A program made the position numbers and the translations under genes. A stretch of 28,809 nt of DNA from Bacteroidota bacterium (lineage in GTDB: Bacteria; Bacteroidota; Bacteroidia; Flavobacteriales_F; PHOS-HE28), in assembly GCA_023418095.1 (NCBI GenBank), contig JAEZDL010000273.1:1-28809 (forward strand). Reading direction: 5' to 3'. Shown here one piece after another: positions 1 through 8,239 of the stretch; positions within the stretch are counted from its first letter, which is position 1; every line of letters starts with the position of its first letter. Under the pieces are notes generated by a model. It had not been told where the DNA came from. It did not search any database and saw nothing but the letters and a program-made list of their open reading frames with translations.

Positions 1-29
1 GCCGCACCTGTGCATATGGTGAAAAAAAT

Positions 30-37
30 TACCTTTG
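30..37 (+). promoter_or_regulatory. Bacteroidota -7 promoter motif upstream of the TPR-ribH pair
   Basis: TACCTTTG is an exact match to the TAnnTTTG -7 element of the Bacteroidota primary sigma factor. It lies 37 bases before the ATG at 75. No clear TTG -33 element is visible at the usual 17-23 base distance, so the call rests on the -7 match and its position. Confidence 0.5.
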
Positions 38-74
38 CCGCCCGCCGGAGCAACGTTCCAGCGGTACGATCACG

Positions 75-770
75 ATGAGCAAGAAGACCACGAACGACAC
101 CCTCGAAAGCAAGGAAGTCGACCTCGGACAAGTTTACACGCGCACCGAACTGTTCCTGGATCGGAACAAGAAGGCGATCACCATCGGTGTTGTAGCCCTT
201 CTGGTGATCGTTGGCGGACTGCTCGGTTACAAGAAATTCGTTGCGGAGCCCAATGCGCGCGAGGCCAGCGAAATGATGTGGAAGGCCGAATATTTCTTCG
301 AGGTCGATTCCTTCGATCTGGCGTTGAACGGCGATGATCAATGGCCGGGCTTTCTGGAAGTGATCGATCGGTATGGAAGCACTCCTTCCGGCAACCTTGC
401 CCATTACTACGCGGCTGCGATCTACATGCAGAAGGGCGAATACGAGCAGGCGCTCGATCATTACAAGAAGGCCGATATCGATGATGATGTGCTTCGCGTG
501 ATGGCCGTTGGCAACCAGGGCGATGCCCTCGTTGAATTGGATCGCTTGGAAGACGCGGTGAAGCAATTCGAGAAGGCTGCGAAAATGGAAAAGAACGATT
601 TCACCACGCCGATGTACCTGATGAAGGCCGGGCTTGTTCACCAGCAATTGGGCAACTACAAGGAAGCACGTAAGGCCTTTGATCGCGTGGCGAAGGAATT
701 CCCGAACAGCCCCGACGCGAACCAGGCGCGCAAGTATGCTGCGATCGCTGAAGCTAGCGGTGGCAACTGA
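75..770 (+). CDS. Membrane-anchored tetratricopeptide repeat protein
   Basis: This 231-residue protein has a charged N-terminal segment of about 32 residues. One hydrophobic stretch follows (about residues 35-52, rich in Ile, Val, Leu and Gly), then a long helical domain with TPR-like repeats. The repeats are visible around HYYAAAIYMQKGEYEQALDHY, GDALVELDRLEDAVKQFEKA and GLVHQQLGNYKEARKAFDRV. The layout (short cytoplasmic tail, one membrane segment, soluble TPR domain) resembles YfgM-like proteins, which act as periplasmic chaperone or interaction partners. That is a fold-level resemblance and gives no proven function. The stop codon is 5 bases before the ribH start, so the two genes are almost certainly cotranscribed; I recall this TPR-ribH pairing from other Bacteroidota. 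A -7 promoter motif sits at 30-37. Confidence 0.85.
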   Translation: MSKKTTNDTLESKEVDLGQVYTRTELFLDRNKKAITIGVVALLVIVGGLLGYKKFVAEPNAREASEMMWKAEYFFEVDSFDLALNGDDQWPGFLEVIDRYGSTPSGNLAHYYAAAIYMQKGEYEQALDHYKKADIDDDVLRVMAVGNQGDALVELDRLEDAVKQFEKAAKMEKNDFTTPMYLMKAGLVHQQLGNYKEARKAFDRVAKEFPNSPDANQARKYAAIAEASGGN

Positions 771-775
771 GCGCC

Positions 776-1264
776 ATGGCGACCGCTTCGCACAACCTTT
801 CCGAACATGATCCGGCCAGCGTCCCCAGTGGCGCTGGTCTTCGTTTCGGGTTGATCGTAAGTGAATGGAACCGCGAGATCACCGATGCATTGCGAAAAGG
901 CGCGATCGGTACATTGATCCAGTACGGCGTTAGGCCAGAGGATATCCTCGAAGTCTGGGTGCCTGGAAGTTTCGAATTGCCTCTGGGTGCGCAATTCCTG
1001 CTGGAGAAACAACGGCTCGATGGTGTGATCTGCCTCGGTAGCATCATCCGCGGCGAGACCCCGCATTTCGAATACGTGTGCCAGGGAACGACCAAAGGCA
1101 TCATGGACGTGAGCTTGAAGTTCAGCCTCCCGGTGATCTTCGGTGTGCTTACCGATGATAACATGGAACAAGCCGTGGCACGCAGTGGCGGAAAGCATGG
1201 CAACAAAGGGATCGACTGTGCGATCGCTTTGCTCAAGATGGCTTCGATCCGCAGCGATCGGTGA
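776..1264 (+). CDS. ribH: 6,7-dimethyl-8-ribityllumazine synthase (riboflavin synthesis)
   Basis: RibH condenses 5-amino-6-ribitylamino-uracil with 3,4-dihydroxy-2-butanone 4-phosphate to form lumazine, the penultimate step of riboflavin synthesis in the cytoplasm. The 162-residue length is normal. Family motifs are clear: the N-terminal strand and helix LIVSEWNREITDALRKGAI, the substrate loop VPGSFELPLGAQFL, GSIIRGETPHFEYV with the histidine expected at the active site, PVIFGVLTDDNMEQA, and the phosphate-binding tail RSGGKHGNKG. The protein starts 5 bases after the upstream TPR gene stops. No other riboflavin gene is in the window, so ribH stands apart from a rib operon here, which I recall as common in Bacteroidota. 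Confidence 0.97.
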   Translation: MATASHNLSEHDPASVPSGAGLRFGLIVSEWNREITDALRKGAIGTLIQYGVRPEDILEVWVPGSFELPLGAQFLLEKQRLDGVICLGSIIRGETPHFEYVCQGTTKGIMDVSLKFSLPVIFGVLTDDNMEQAVARSGGKHGNKGIDCAIALLKMASIRSDR

Positions 1265-1300
1265 GAACGCCAGGGCCTTTTCCAGATCCACCAGGTCCGA

Positions 1301-1334
1301 AAAAAGAAAGGCCGCTTCGATCGAAGCGGCCTTT
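1301..1334. terminator. Bidirectional intrinsic terminator between ribH and the convergent T9SS cargo gene
   Basis: A perfect 28-base palindrome, AAAGGCCGCTTCGA followed by its exact complement, occupies 1307-1334. Read on the minus strand it is followed by CTTTTT, a good U tract, so it should end the minus-strand gene at 1356. On the plus strand the tail is weaker (CTTTCGCG) but can still serve ribH. The palindrome is centred on CGATCG. Confidence 0.85.
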
Positions 1335-1355
1335 CGCGTTAAGTGCGTTCAGAGC

Positions 1356-2312
1356 TTATTCAACAACAAGCTTCATGGTCATCGGCTTGCCATTGGCGCT
1401 GAGGGTAACGTAATACTTGCCCGCGTTCCATTCGTTGGTGTTGAGCACGTGGTTATGCACACCAGCGGCGCGGTTGCCAAGATCCTGCTGAACAACGGTG
1501 CGGCCGGCAGCATCGATCACCTTGATCGACATTGCAGCATTAACCTCGTTCTCGAAGTTGATGGTAACGTTATCACGGGCAGGGTTGCCACCAAGGATGG
1601 TCATGCGCATGCCGTTCACGAAGTTGCCTTCGCCAACACCCACCCAATCAGCAGTTACAACAGGAAGGATGGCCATGTCCGTTGAAAGGCCCCAAGCTTC
1701 CGCGATCGTATGCCAAGCACCGGTCTCCCACAGTTCCCAGCTACGATCCTCGGCCACTACTGCGCCTGAATCCGTGGCAAGGATACCCACATGATCACCA
1801 GCTGCAAGGCCGGTAACGTCGATACCAGCGGCAAAATGGCCATCCGTGGAAGCCGAGACCGGGATTCCAACAAGCATCAATGTATCCAGATCGCTGATGG
1901 AAACCGGTGCGGATTCACCCAGCAACGTACCGGGAGCTGGCATATCCTCACCAACTGAGGTCGTTCCTGTTCCGGTCATGTCGTATACCACCGCTTTGAT
2001 CGTGCTTCCAGCACCACCAACGGTCTCCTCCGTTACGAAGATGAACAACACCTCATCGATCGATACTGCATCGCCGAGTTGGAACTCCTGTACCTTGGCG
2101 TAATCACCATATCCGTTCGATCCGGTAACGAAACCACCTGGCGTGGCACCGGAGATGGAAAGTCCGGTACCAAGTGAAGCCGTTACAACGGTATCCGTAC
2201 CGCGGTTCTCAGGCAATGCGACATTGAAACGGTGTGTAATGCCCACTTCACGCTGTGCCTGCACGGCGGTCAATGATGCAAGAAGGGTAATAGAGAGTAA
2301 TGTCTTTTTCAT
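1356..2312 (-). CDS. Secreted protein with T9SS type A sorting domain
   Basis: This 318-residue protein starts with a clear signal peptide (MKKTLLSITLLASLTAVQA, then QRE). It ends in a type A T9SS sorting domain from about residue 240: NPARDNVTINFENE, SIKVIDAAGRTV, then AGKYYVTLSANGKPMTMKLVVE. Such domains direct export through the outer membrane and are normally removed or anchored on the surface. The middle part is rich in Gly, Ala, Val and Thr with few Lys or Arg; it looks like a beta-sandwich, and I recognise no catalytic motif. A TATCTTTG promoter element lies 33 bases upstream of the start, and a strong palindromic terminator follows the stop. It therefore looks like a single-gene transcription unit. 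Cargo function is unknown. Confidence 0.88.
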   Translation of the reverse strand: MKKTLLSITLLASLTAVQAQREVGITHRFNVALPENRGTDTVVTASLGTGLSISGATPGGFVTGSNGYGDYAKVQEFQLGDAVSIDEVLFIFVTEETVGGAGSTIKAVVYDMTGTGTTSVGEDMPAPGTLLGESAPVSISDLDTLMLVGIPVSASTDGHFAAGIDVTGLAAGDHVGILATDSGAVVAEDRSWELWETGAWHTIAEAWGLSTDMAILPVVTADWVGVGEGNFVNGMRMTILGGNPARDNVTINFENEVNAAMSIKVIDAAGRTVVQQDLGNRAAGVHNHVLNTNEWNAGKYYVTLSANGKPMTMKLVVE

Positions 2313-2345
2313 GCGTTACTGTTGTTGATTGAATGATCAGGGCTC

Positions 2346-2353
2346 CAAAGATA
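2346..2353 (-). promoter_or_regulatory. Bacteroidota -7 promoter motif for the T9SS cargo gene at 1356-2312
   Basis: On the minus strand this reads TATCTTTG, an exact TAnnTTTG match, with the ATG at 2312 starting 33 bases downstream. It lies in the 72-base gap between two divergent genes. I see no convincing -33 TTG element at the usual distance. Confidence 0.6.
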
Positions 2354-2384
2354 GGGGCACCCGATCATTTCCGATCTTCGCTGC

Positions 2385-3008
2385 ATGCGAAGCTTCTTCC
2401 TTTCATGTGCCATTCTGGCCTGCCTATCCGCGGCGGCACAGCACGGCCCGCGCATCGGGCTCGGGCTTGCCACCCAAAGCACCGGCGCGCTGTTCCAGAA
2501 CACCAGCAACCTGATGCCGGGACCGATCGTGGGCTGGCATTTCGAGATCCCGGTCCATCCGCAAGTGAGCATCATGCCCGAATTCCTGCTGCTCACCAAA
2601 GGCTACCTCGCCCGCGATCCCCTGCGGGCGGTACGGTCGCGTGCCACCTTCCGCTACCTCGAGGTACCACTGCTGGCCAAGATCTCGGTGGATCCCGATG
2701 AGAACGGGATCTATCTCCTCGCAGGACCATCGGTGGGATATTTCCTGAGCGGCCGGTACAAACAATGGCAATCCGGCTCGCTCATCATCGATGGAGAATA
2801 CCAGACCGGGCCGAATGTGCGCAAGCTGGAATTCAGCGGCGCCGTCGGGTTGGGCGTGGAATCCGATCGGTGGGCGTTCGATGTGCGCGCGCAAACGAGC
2901 GTAACACCTTTTGATCGATTCCTTCGGATCCAGAACGTGGTCTACGGGTTAACGGTCGCATACAGGTTGCGAGCTGCGGATAAGGAGGTGGATCCTGAGG
3001 AGGAATGA
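2385..3008 (+). CDS. Outer-membrane beta-barrel protein (porin family)
   Basis: This 207-residue protein has a signal peptide (MRSFFLSCAILACLSAAAQ). After it come alternating amphipathic strands typical of an 8- to 10-stranded barrel of the OMP_b-brl_2/PorT-like type: IGLGLATQSTGALFQN, GPIVGWHFEIPV, VSIMPEFLLLTKGYL, ATFRYLEVPLLAKISV, LLAGPSVGYFLSGRYK, SGAVGLGVESDRWAFDV, VYGLTVAYRL. The RYLEVPLLAKI element is a hallmark of this family. The acidic tail KEVDPEEE is unusual for a barrel, because many end in an aromatic residue. The start is unambiguous given the signal peptide. It is divergent from the T9SS cargo gene at 2312. Whether it belongs to the T9SS machinery (PorT-like) or is a generic surface barrel cannot be told. 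Confidence 0.85.
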   Translation: MRSFFLSCAILACLSAAAQHGPRIGLGLATQSTGALFQNTSNLMPGPIVGWHFEIPVHPQVSIMPEFLLLTKGYLARDPLRAVRSRATFRYLEVPLLAKISVDPDENGIYLLAGPSVGYFLSGRYKQWQSGSLIIDGEYQTGPNVRKLEFSGAVGLGVESDRWAFDVRAQTSVTPFDRFLRIQNVVYGLTVAYRLRAADKEVDPEEE

Positions 3009-3059
3009 TCGATCCCAATGGGCTTCTTCGATGTTGATAACTTTTTCTTACCATGCGGA

Positions 3060-3067
3060 CATATTTG
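3060..3067 (+). promoter_or_regulatory. Possible -7 promoter motif for the 1121-residue T9SS cargo gene
   Basis: CATATTTG matches TAnnTTTG at five of the six fixed bases (C replaces the first T). A TTG at 3034-3036 lies 23 bases upstream, at the edge of the accepted spacing. It would place transcription about 100 bases before the ATG at 3174, ahead of the hairpin at 3120-3152. Confidence 0.3.
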
Positions 3068-3119
3068 TGACATAGATCGGCTTTGGGATCAAGCCAGCAA
3101 CGTAACTTTAATATGAATT

Positions 3120-3152
3120 ACACGAAAGGGGCCGGAAGGCCTTTTTTCGTGT
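3120..3152 (+). terminator. Long hairpin with internal T run, probable terminator
   Basis: ACACGAAAGGGGCC pairs with GGCCTTTTTTCGTGT around a GGAA loop, allowing G-T pairs and one bulged T. It lies 111 bases after the beta-barrel gene and 21 bases before the next ATG. The stem carries the same GGCCTTT core as the terminators at 1307-1334 and 24868-24899. There is no separate U tract after the outer stem, so it could instead be a 5'-leader structure of the 3174 gene; only the inner GGGGCC/GGCCTTTTTT part resembles a classical terminator. Confidence 0.5.
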
Positions 3153-3173
3153 GATATCCCGCCCCTTTACCGA

Positions 3174-6100
3174 ATGAAGTTCAACCCACCTGCTGAGAAG
3201 TTCCGTGCCCGGCCCGAACCTGCAAAATACCTTCTCCTTCTTTCTCTCTCGATCGTTTCTCGTTCGATCATGGCGCAGGGTTACGAGGATCTGGGAGCGC
3301 TCCCTGCGAATTCAGCTTCATCCTATCTCTCACGTTCGTGGATCGGAACCGATGGTGTGACCTGGAGCGCCAATTCGGCACGGACCGATCGCACCTTGAA
3401 CGGAAAAGCGATCTGTTTCGGCACCACAGGCGATCGGCGGATCACTTCACCGGTCTATTCCGGCGGCATTGGAACGCTCAGCTTCAGTTACGTTCGCGAT
3501 TTCACCGGAACAGCGAACCGTTCGCTCGAAATTCGGGTGAATGGCCAGCCGGCCAGTGCGCCGATCGTGGTGGATCCGCTCTCCGATCTGGTCGCACAAT
3601 TCCAGCAGGACATCAATATTGAAGGCGATGTTTCGATCGAGATCCGTTCCACCGGCGCCGGACAGGTGAAGCTGGATGACATTTCGTGGACAGCGTTCAC
3701 CCCCGTACCCACAGTCAGCTTCACGTCCACCGCACTGCAAGTGAACGAGAACAGCGCATCGGTGCCGATCACACTTTCATTCACCCAACCAGTGGCGACC
3801 GATGCCACGCTCACGCTCGGCGTGAACAACGGACCCGGAGTGATCCCCGGATCGGATCATACGTGGATCCCCGCACCTGTGAACGGGACCATTACACTGA
3901 ATATTCCAGCTGGATCCGCAACTGCTTCCCTGGACCTTGATGTGATCGATGATGCGATCGGCGAGGCGGCGGAACTGATCGGCCTCACTCTGCTCGCATC
4001 CACGGGCGGTCTGCAGATCGGAACGCCGGCTTCACTCACCATCACCATCCAGGACAATGATGTTGCCGGCGGGCCTGCTATTCTTTCGCCAGGCGATCTG
4101 GTGATCGTGGGAGTGAACGCCAATGATCAAGCATGCGGCGGAAGCAATGGTGAGGATGTGCTGAGCTTCTTCAGCTTCAGACCGATCACCAACGGCACCA
4201 CGATCATCCTCACCGACAATGGCTTTCAGCGCTGCAACACCGGCCTCTGGGGCAATTCCGAAGGAACAGTGCAATTGCAGCGGACCGGTGGCACCATACC
4301 GGCGGGGCAGGTGATCACCTTCAGGCTGATGAACATCTTCGGGCCTGGCAATGTGGTTCCCGTGGCGCCGGACAACGCTTGGAGTTGCAGCAGCCTGAAC
4401 GGGAACACCATGGTGAACCTCAATGCCGGCGGCGATCAGCTCTTCATCATGCAGGGCGGCACTTGGACCACCGGGACCATCGGTGCGCATAACGCATCAT
4501 ACAGCGGCACGGTGCTTTTCGGCTTCACTTCGAATCCGGCTTATCCGTGGTCCGCCTCCTGCTCCAACGCGGCGAGCCAGCGCAGCGATCTGCCTTCGGG
4601 GATCGAATGTTTCAGCATGGCTCCCACGCTGGCGACCGATTTCAACAAATACTCCGGCCCGATCACCGAAGCATCGCAGCGCAATTGGATCATCCGGCTG
4701 GATGAACCTTCGAATTGGAGCAGTTATGCGGGTTGCGCCGCTTACGCAGGCCAGGGTTATGATTGGGGGGCATCGCCGATCATGCCGATCGGTTCCGCTT
4801 CTTTCGAAGCAGGCCGGTGGACCGGGGCCATAAGCACGGATTGGTTCGAATGCAAGAATTGGGATGATGCACGTATCCCGACACAGACAACGGACGTGGT
4901 CATCGATCAGCAGGCGGTGCGCCATTGTGTCGTTGGGCTTTCGACCGGCCTTCAACCTGCAGGGACCGGGCACTGCGCTTCGCTTAACCTGATCAATTCA
5001 GGCACGAGCAGGAACCTTTCGATCGCGGCGAACAGCGCGCTGGACGTGGGTGGCCCGATCGCGATCGAAAGGACCGCCGGCACCGGTGATCTGTCCATTA
5101 CAGTGGCCGCCGGAGCAACGCTTTCAGGCACCGGGATCCTGTTGAACAGCGTGGGTGCGATGGAAGCGGCAATGGTCACTTCCGATGCCACGAGTTCCAT
5201 CCTCATCGAAGGTGGGATCACGATCGGCGCGGGCGGCAGGCTTGATATGGCACAGGGCGGCAGCCTGTCGGTCGGCGGCAATTGGAACAACTTCGGTTCG
5301 CAGGCGCACTTCGTGGAGGGATCGGGCCGGGTGATCCTCAATGGGAATTCCGATCAGAACATCTTCACCACCGATCCACAGGAGATCTTCCATGACATGG
5401 TGATCGGCAAGAGCGGCGGAAATGTTGAACTTGCTTCGCCGGTCGTGGTGAACGGCACGCTCGATCTTACTTCCGGAAAGATCCTCACTTTTCCCGATCG
5501 GATCCTGATCCTCGGTGCGGGTTCCTCGGCGATCAATGCGAGTGATGCGAGTTTCGTGAACGGTCCACTGCAGAAGAAGGGGAATTCCGACTTCATCTTT
5601 CCGATCGGCAAAGCTGGAAGTCTTCGTCCATGCGCTCTTTCAGCGATCCAGGGTGCGATCCCTTCCTTCACCGCGGAATATTTCAATGCCGATCCAACAA
5701 TTGATCTGGGATCGGCGCTCCAGCCAGGTCTCGATCACATCAGCCAGTGCGAACATTGGTCGATCCAAAGCGGGAACGCAACGGCTTCCGCGTTGGTCGA
5801 ACTTTCGTGGGACTCACCGGAAAGCTGCGGCATCACCGATCTTTCAACGCTGAGGACGGCGCGCTGGAATGGAACGCAGTGGCTGGATCGCGGAAACGGA
5901 GGGGTCACCGGCGATCTGCAGAGCGGGACCATCTCCACCGCTTCATTGCAGGATGTTCTCGGTTCGTTCACACTGGCTTCGATCGATGTTTCGAACCCGC
6001 TTCCGATCACGCTGATCTCGTTCACGGGAAGTAACGTGGAAGAAGGCGTAATGCTTCAATGGAGCACCGCTTCGGAAATGAACAGCGATCATTTCACGAT

Positions 6101-6539
6101 CGAAAGAAGTGAAAATGGCACCGACTTCCTGGACCTGGTCACGGTGGAAAGTGCTGGTAATAGCACCAGCATCCGGGAATATGCGGCGATGGATCGCGAA
6201 CCGCACGCCGGCCTTAACTATTACCGGTTGCGCCAGGCCGATCACGATGGCACATCGACCACATCCGCTGTGATCACTGTGCTGGTCCCTGCGGATCGTT
6301 CACTTACGGTGATCTCCTCTCCCACTTCGATCACAGCCTATCATGATCTGGATGCGGGAAGCAACTTCGAACTTTTCGATGTTTCAGGAAGTATCATCCT
6401 GAACGGGATCTCCGATCGCGACGGAGCCACGATGATCGCTGGGACCGCGCTGGAGAGCGGGGTCTATCTGCTGCGTGTGAGCGATGGTGTGCGAAGCGAA
6501 AGCGTGCGGTTCATCCACGATCCGTTGGATCATCGATGA
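3174..6539 (+). CDS. Large secreted multidomain protein: Calx-beta domain and T9SS type A sorting domain
   Basis: This 1121-residue surface protein has a signal peptide (hydrophobic YLLLLSLSIVSRSIMAQ). An N-terminal jelly-roll-like region covers about residues 35-175. A Calx-beta domain follows (about 178-297; VNENSASVPITLSF to SLTITIQDND). Next comes a segment of about 200 residues beginning PGDLVIVGVNANDQ and containing TIILTDNGF, a lamin-tail-like theme seen in other T9SS cargoes. A beta-helix-like region runs roughly 550-940 (NLINSGTSRNLSIAANSALD). The linker LPITLISFTGSN, then MLQWSTASEMNSDHFTIERS, is very typical of Flavobacteriales T9SS proteins. The last 75 residues form the sorting domain (FELFDVSGS to SGVYLLRVSDG). 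Calx-beta domains often bind calcium, so adhesion is plausible but unproven. Its last 29 bases overlap the convergent bshC gene. Confidence 0.9.
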   Translation: MKFNPPAEKFRARPEPAKYLLLLSLSIVSRSIMAQGYEDLGALPANSASSYLSRSWIGTDGVTWSANSARTDRTLNGKAICFGTTGDRRITSPVYSGGIGTLSFSYVRDFTGTANRSLEIRVNGQPASAPIVVDPLSDLVAQFQQDINIEGDVSIEIRSTGAGQVKLDDISWTAFTPVPTVSFTSTALQVNENSASVPITLSFTQPVATDATLTLGVNNGPGVIPGSDHTWIPAPVNGTITLNIPAGSATASLDLDVIDDAIGEAAELIGLTLLASTGGLQIGTPASLTITIQDNDVAGGPAILSPGDLVIVGVNANDQACGGSNGEDVLSFFSFRPITNGTTIILTDNGFQRCNTGLWGNSEGTVQLQRTGGTIPAGQVITFRLMNIFGPGNVVPVAPDNAWSCSSLNGNTMVNLNAGGDQLFIMQGGTWTTGTIGAHNASYSGTVLFGFTSNPAYPWSASCSNAASQRSDLPSGIECFSMAPTLATDFNKYSGPITEASQRNWIIRLDEPSNWSSYAGCAAYAGQGYDWGASPIMPIGSASFEAGRWTGAISTDWFECKNWDDARIPTQTTDVVIDQQAVRHCVVGLSTGLQPAGTGHCASLNLINSGTSRNLSIAANSALDVGGPIAIERTAGTGDLSITVAAGATLSGTGILLNSVGAMEAAMVTSDATSSILIEGGITIGAGGRLDMAQGGSLSVGGNWNNFGSQAHFVEGSGRVILNGNSDQNIFTTDPQEIFHDMVIGKSGGNVELASPVVVNGTLDLTSGKILTFPDRILILGAGSSAINASDASFVNGPLQKKGNSDFIFPIGKAGSLRPCALSAIQGAIPSFTAEYFNADPTIDLGSALQPGLDHISQCEHWSIQSGNATASALVELSWDSPESCGITDLSTLRTARWNGTQWLDRGNGGVTGDLQSGTISTASLQDVLGSFTLASIDVSNPLPITLISFTGSNVEEGVMLQWSTASEMNSDHFTIERSENGTDFLDLVTVESAGNSTSIREYAAMDREPHAGLNYYRLRQADHDGTSTTSAVITVLVPADRSLTVISSPTSITAYHDLDAGSNFELFDVSGSIILNGISDRDGATMIAGTALESGVYLLRVSDGVRSESVRFIHDPLDHR

Positions 6540-8169
6540 GCACGGTGAACTGTTGATCGAGCGGATCCAGCAGATCGTACAGATCATCGAAAAGGCGGGT
6601 GCCCCTTCCGGAAGTGAAGGTCATGAGATTATCCCGTCGTTCCTGAAGGCCCCCGTTGGGGAAAAGCGCATCGAGCACCATGTGCAGCCGGCCGATCGAA
6701 TCCGCGGCCTTTCGTTTCGCAGCGCGGATGAAGCGCTTCTCCATGTGATCGATCCCCTTGAACGCAAGGTGGGCCGCGCTTCCTGCAGATCGCACAAGCG
6801 TGGGATCGATGGAAGCGGCGCGTTCCTCAAGCAGCGCGTAGAAGGATCGCAACTGGGATCTTTCCTGCTCCATTCCCGTTGAAAAACCTGCGTTCCTTAT
6901 CGCGACCTGCTGCTCCAATTGCTCCGCCGGCCTGAAAAGATCCCCGACCGATAAGCCCAGATCCGCTGCGCGATCGGCCTCCTTCTTCGCCAGGATCGCC
7001 ACCGATGATCGCAGCAGAAGCACAGGCATGGGCACCTCGAAATGCTCGAACAATGGTTTCAATTGCAACCAATACGCGAGCTCTCCGCCGCCGCCGATGT
7101 AGGCCACGTTCGGCAGGATCGTTTCCTGGTACAATGGGCGGAGCAGCACGTTCGGTGAGAACCGATCGGGGTGGCGATCCAATTCTTCCAGGAGTTCCTG
7201 CCGGCTGGATCGCCGTTCCTTCCCTTCAATCGCAAAACCTCCATCCTTCGTTCGCTCGATCCGCGCCCGTGCCCCTTCGCTCAAATGGAACAGATTGATC
7301 TCGCGCGAATTGGCCTGCACCTTGTACCGATCGGCGATCGCGCTTGTTGCCGGTGCGATCGTTCCCGCCGTGATCCCTTCCAGTAATTCCGATCGCATCA
7401 CCGGAATGAACGATCGCTTCAGCCCTGCATCATCCGCATCAAGACAAATGATCCCGAACCTGCCGAAAAGCTCGTTCACGAAAAGCCGTGTCGCCTGTGC
7501 AAGCGTGAATTCTGATCGGTAGCATTTCTGCATCGATCGCACCAGCTCCAGCGCATGTTCGCCAGGACCGAGCAGTTCCGCAGCGGCTTCGATCACCGGA
7601 TCGATCCCCTGAAGACGCAACCTTCCCACCGCATCGCCCGCCACGCCCTTCCATTCGACCTTTCCTCCATTGATCCATGCATGATCGATCTCGGCACGAT
7701 CATGATCCTCGGTCGCCATCCAGAAGACCGGCACCACCTTTCTTCCCATTCCCTCCGAAAGCCGGGCCGCGATCTTCACGGTATTCAAGATCTTCAGCGG
7801 AACATATAGCGGACCCGTGAAAAGACACAATTGATGACCGGTGGTCACCGTAAGGGTCCCATCCCTGGCAAGAGCATCAAGGTTGGCCCGCACCGCTTCC
7901 GAAAGTTCCAGCCCTTCATACTGCGACCGGAGCACCTCGATCAGCGTTCGCCTTCTTTCCGGATCGAAATTGCGCCTGCGCGCGGCCTCTGACAGGCCTT
8001 CGAACGTCGGCGGAAGATCACTGAGCGACCTTACGAACGGATCCTGCGCCAGGTGATCAAGGACCAGCGGCGCGAAGCGATGGGTATCGGCGTATGGAAG
8101 TCGGTACAGCTCGATCAAGCGCCCAAAGTTAGCCTGCCGCCTTGGGACGGATGGATCGGCCCGGATCAC
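6511..8169 (-). CDS. bshC: Putative cysteine ligase BshC (bacillithiol synthesis)
   Basis: BshC adds cysteine to GlcN-malate in the last step of bacillithiol synthesis. The 552-residue length fits the family (about 520-550). Recognisable parts are the N-terminal YRLPYADTHRFAPLVLDHL, TVTTGHQLCLFTGPLYVPLK (the TGHQ...GP...K nucleotide-site motif), VPVFWMATEDHDRAEIDH, RPLYQETILPNVAYIGGGGELAYWLQLK, and a C-terminal helical coiled-coil. The start is uncertain. Homologues begin close to the LPY segment, and a TAACTTTG promoter motif at 8124-8131 lies downstream of the ATG at 8169. A TTG at 8118-8116 would therefore fit both homology and promoter, giving a nearly leaderless message. The gene overlaps the convergent T9SS cargo gene by 29 bases. 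bshA and bshB are not in the window. Confidence 0.93.
   Translation of the reverse strand: MIRADPSVPRRQANFGRLIELYRLPYADTHRFAPLVLDHLAQDPFVRSLSDLPPTFEGLSEAARRRNFDPERRRTLIEVLRSQYEGLELSEAVRANLDALARDGTLTVTTGHQLCLFTGPLYVPLKILNTVKIAARLSEGMGRKVVPVFWMATEDHDRAEIDHAWINGGKVEWKGVAGDAVGRLRLQGIDPVIEAAAELLGPGEHALELVRSMQKCYRSEFTLAQATRLFVNELFGRFGIICLDADDAGLKRSFIPVMRSELLEGITAGTIAPATSAIADRYKVQANSREINLFHLSEGARARIERTKDGGFAIEGKERRSSRQELLEELDRHPDRFSPNVLLRPLYQETILPNVAYIGGGGELAYWLQLKPLFEHFEVPMPVLLLRSSVAILAKKEADRAADLGLSVGDLFRPAEQLEQQVAIRNAGFSTGMEQERSQLRSFYALLEERAASIDPTLVRSAGSAAHLAFKGIDHMEKRFIRAAKRKAADSIGRLHMVLDALFPNGGLQERRDNLMTFTSGRGTRLFDDLYDLLDPLDQQFTVLIDDPTDRG
8124..8131 (-). promoter_or_regulatory. Possible -7 promoter motif at the start of bshC
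   Basis: On the minus strand this reads TAACTTTG, an exact TAnnTTTG match. It lies inside the N-terminal extension if bshC starts at the ATG at 8169, but immediately upstream of a TTG codon (8118-8116) where the conserved protein begins. No clear -33 element is seen, so a chance match is possible. Confidence 0.35.
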
Positions 8170-8191
8170 AAGAATGACACAAGCGAACGGG

Positions 8192-8221
8192 TTGACACCC
8201 GTTCACGAAGGTCTAAATTTG
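8192..8221 (+). promoter_or_regulatory. Bacteroidota promoter (TTG-N19-TAAATTTG) for the gingipain-fold T9SS cargo gene
   Basis: TTG at 8192-8194 is followed after 19 bases by TAAATTTG at 8214-8221. This is the most complete -33/-7 pair in the window. Transcription would start near 8227, just before the ATG at 8240. That rules against the in-frame upstream ATG at 8174, which would lie before the promoter. Confidence 0.75.
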
Positions 8222-8239
8222 ACAGCCCCTTACCGATCC

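Noticed and set aside
656..1291. 211-codon open frame on the minus strand
   Set aside because: It is antisense to ribH and the end of the TPR gene; both sense proteins are clearly real.
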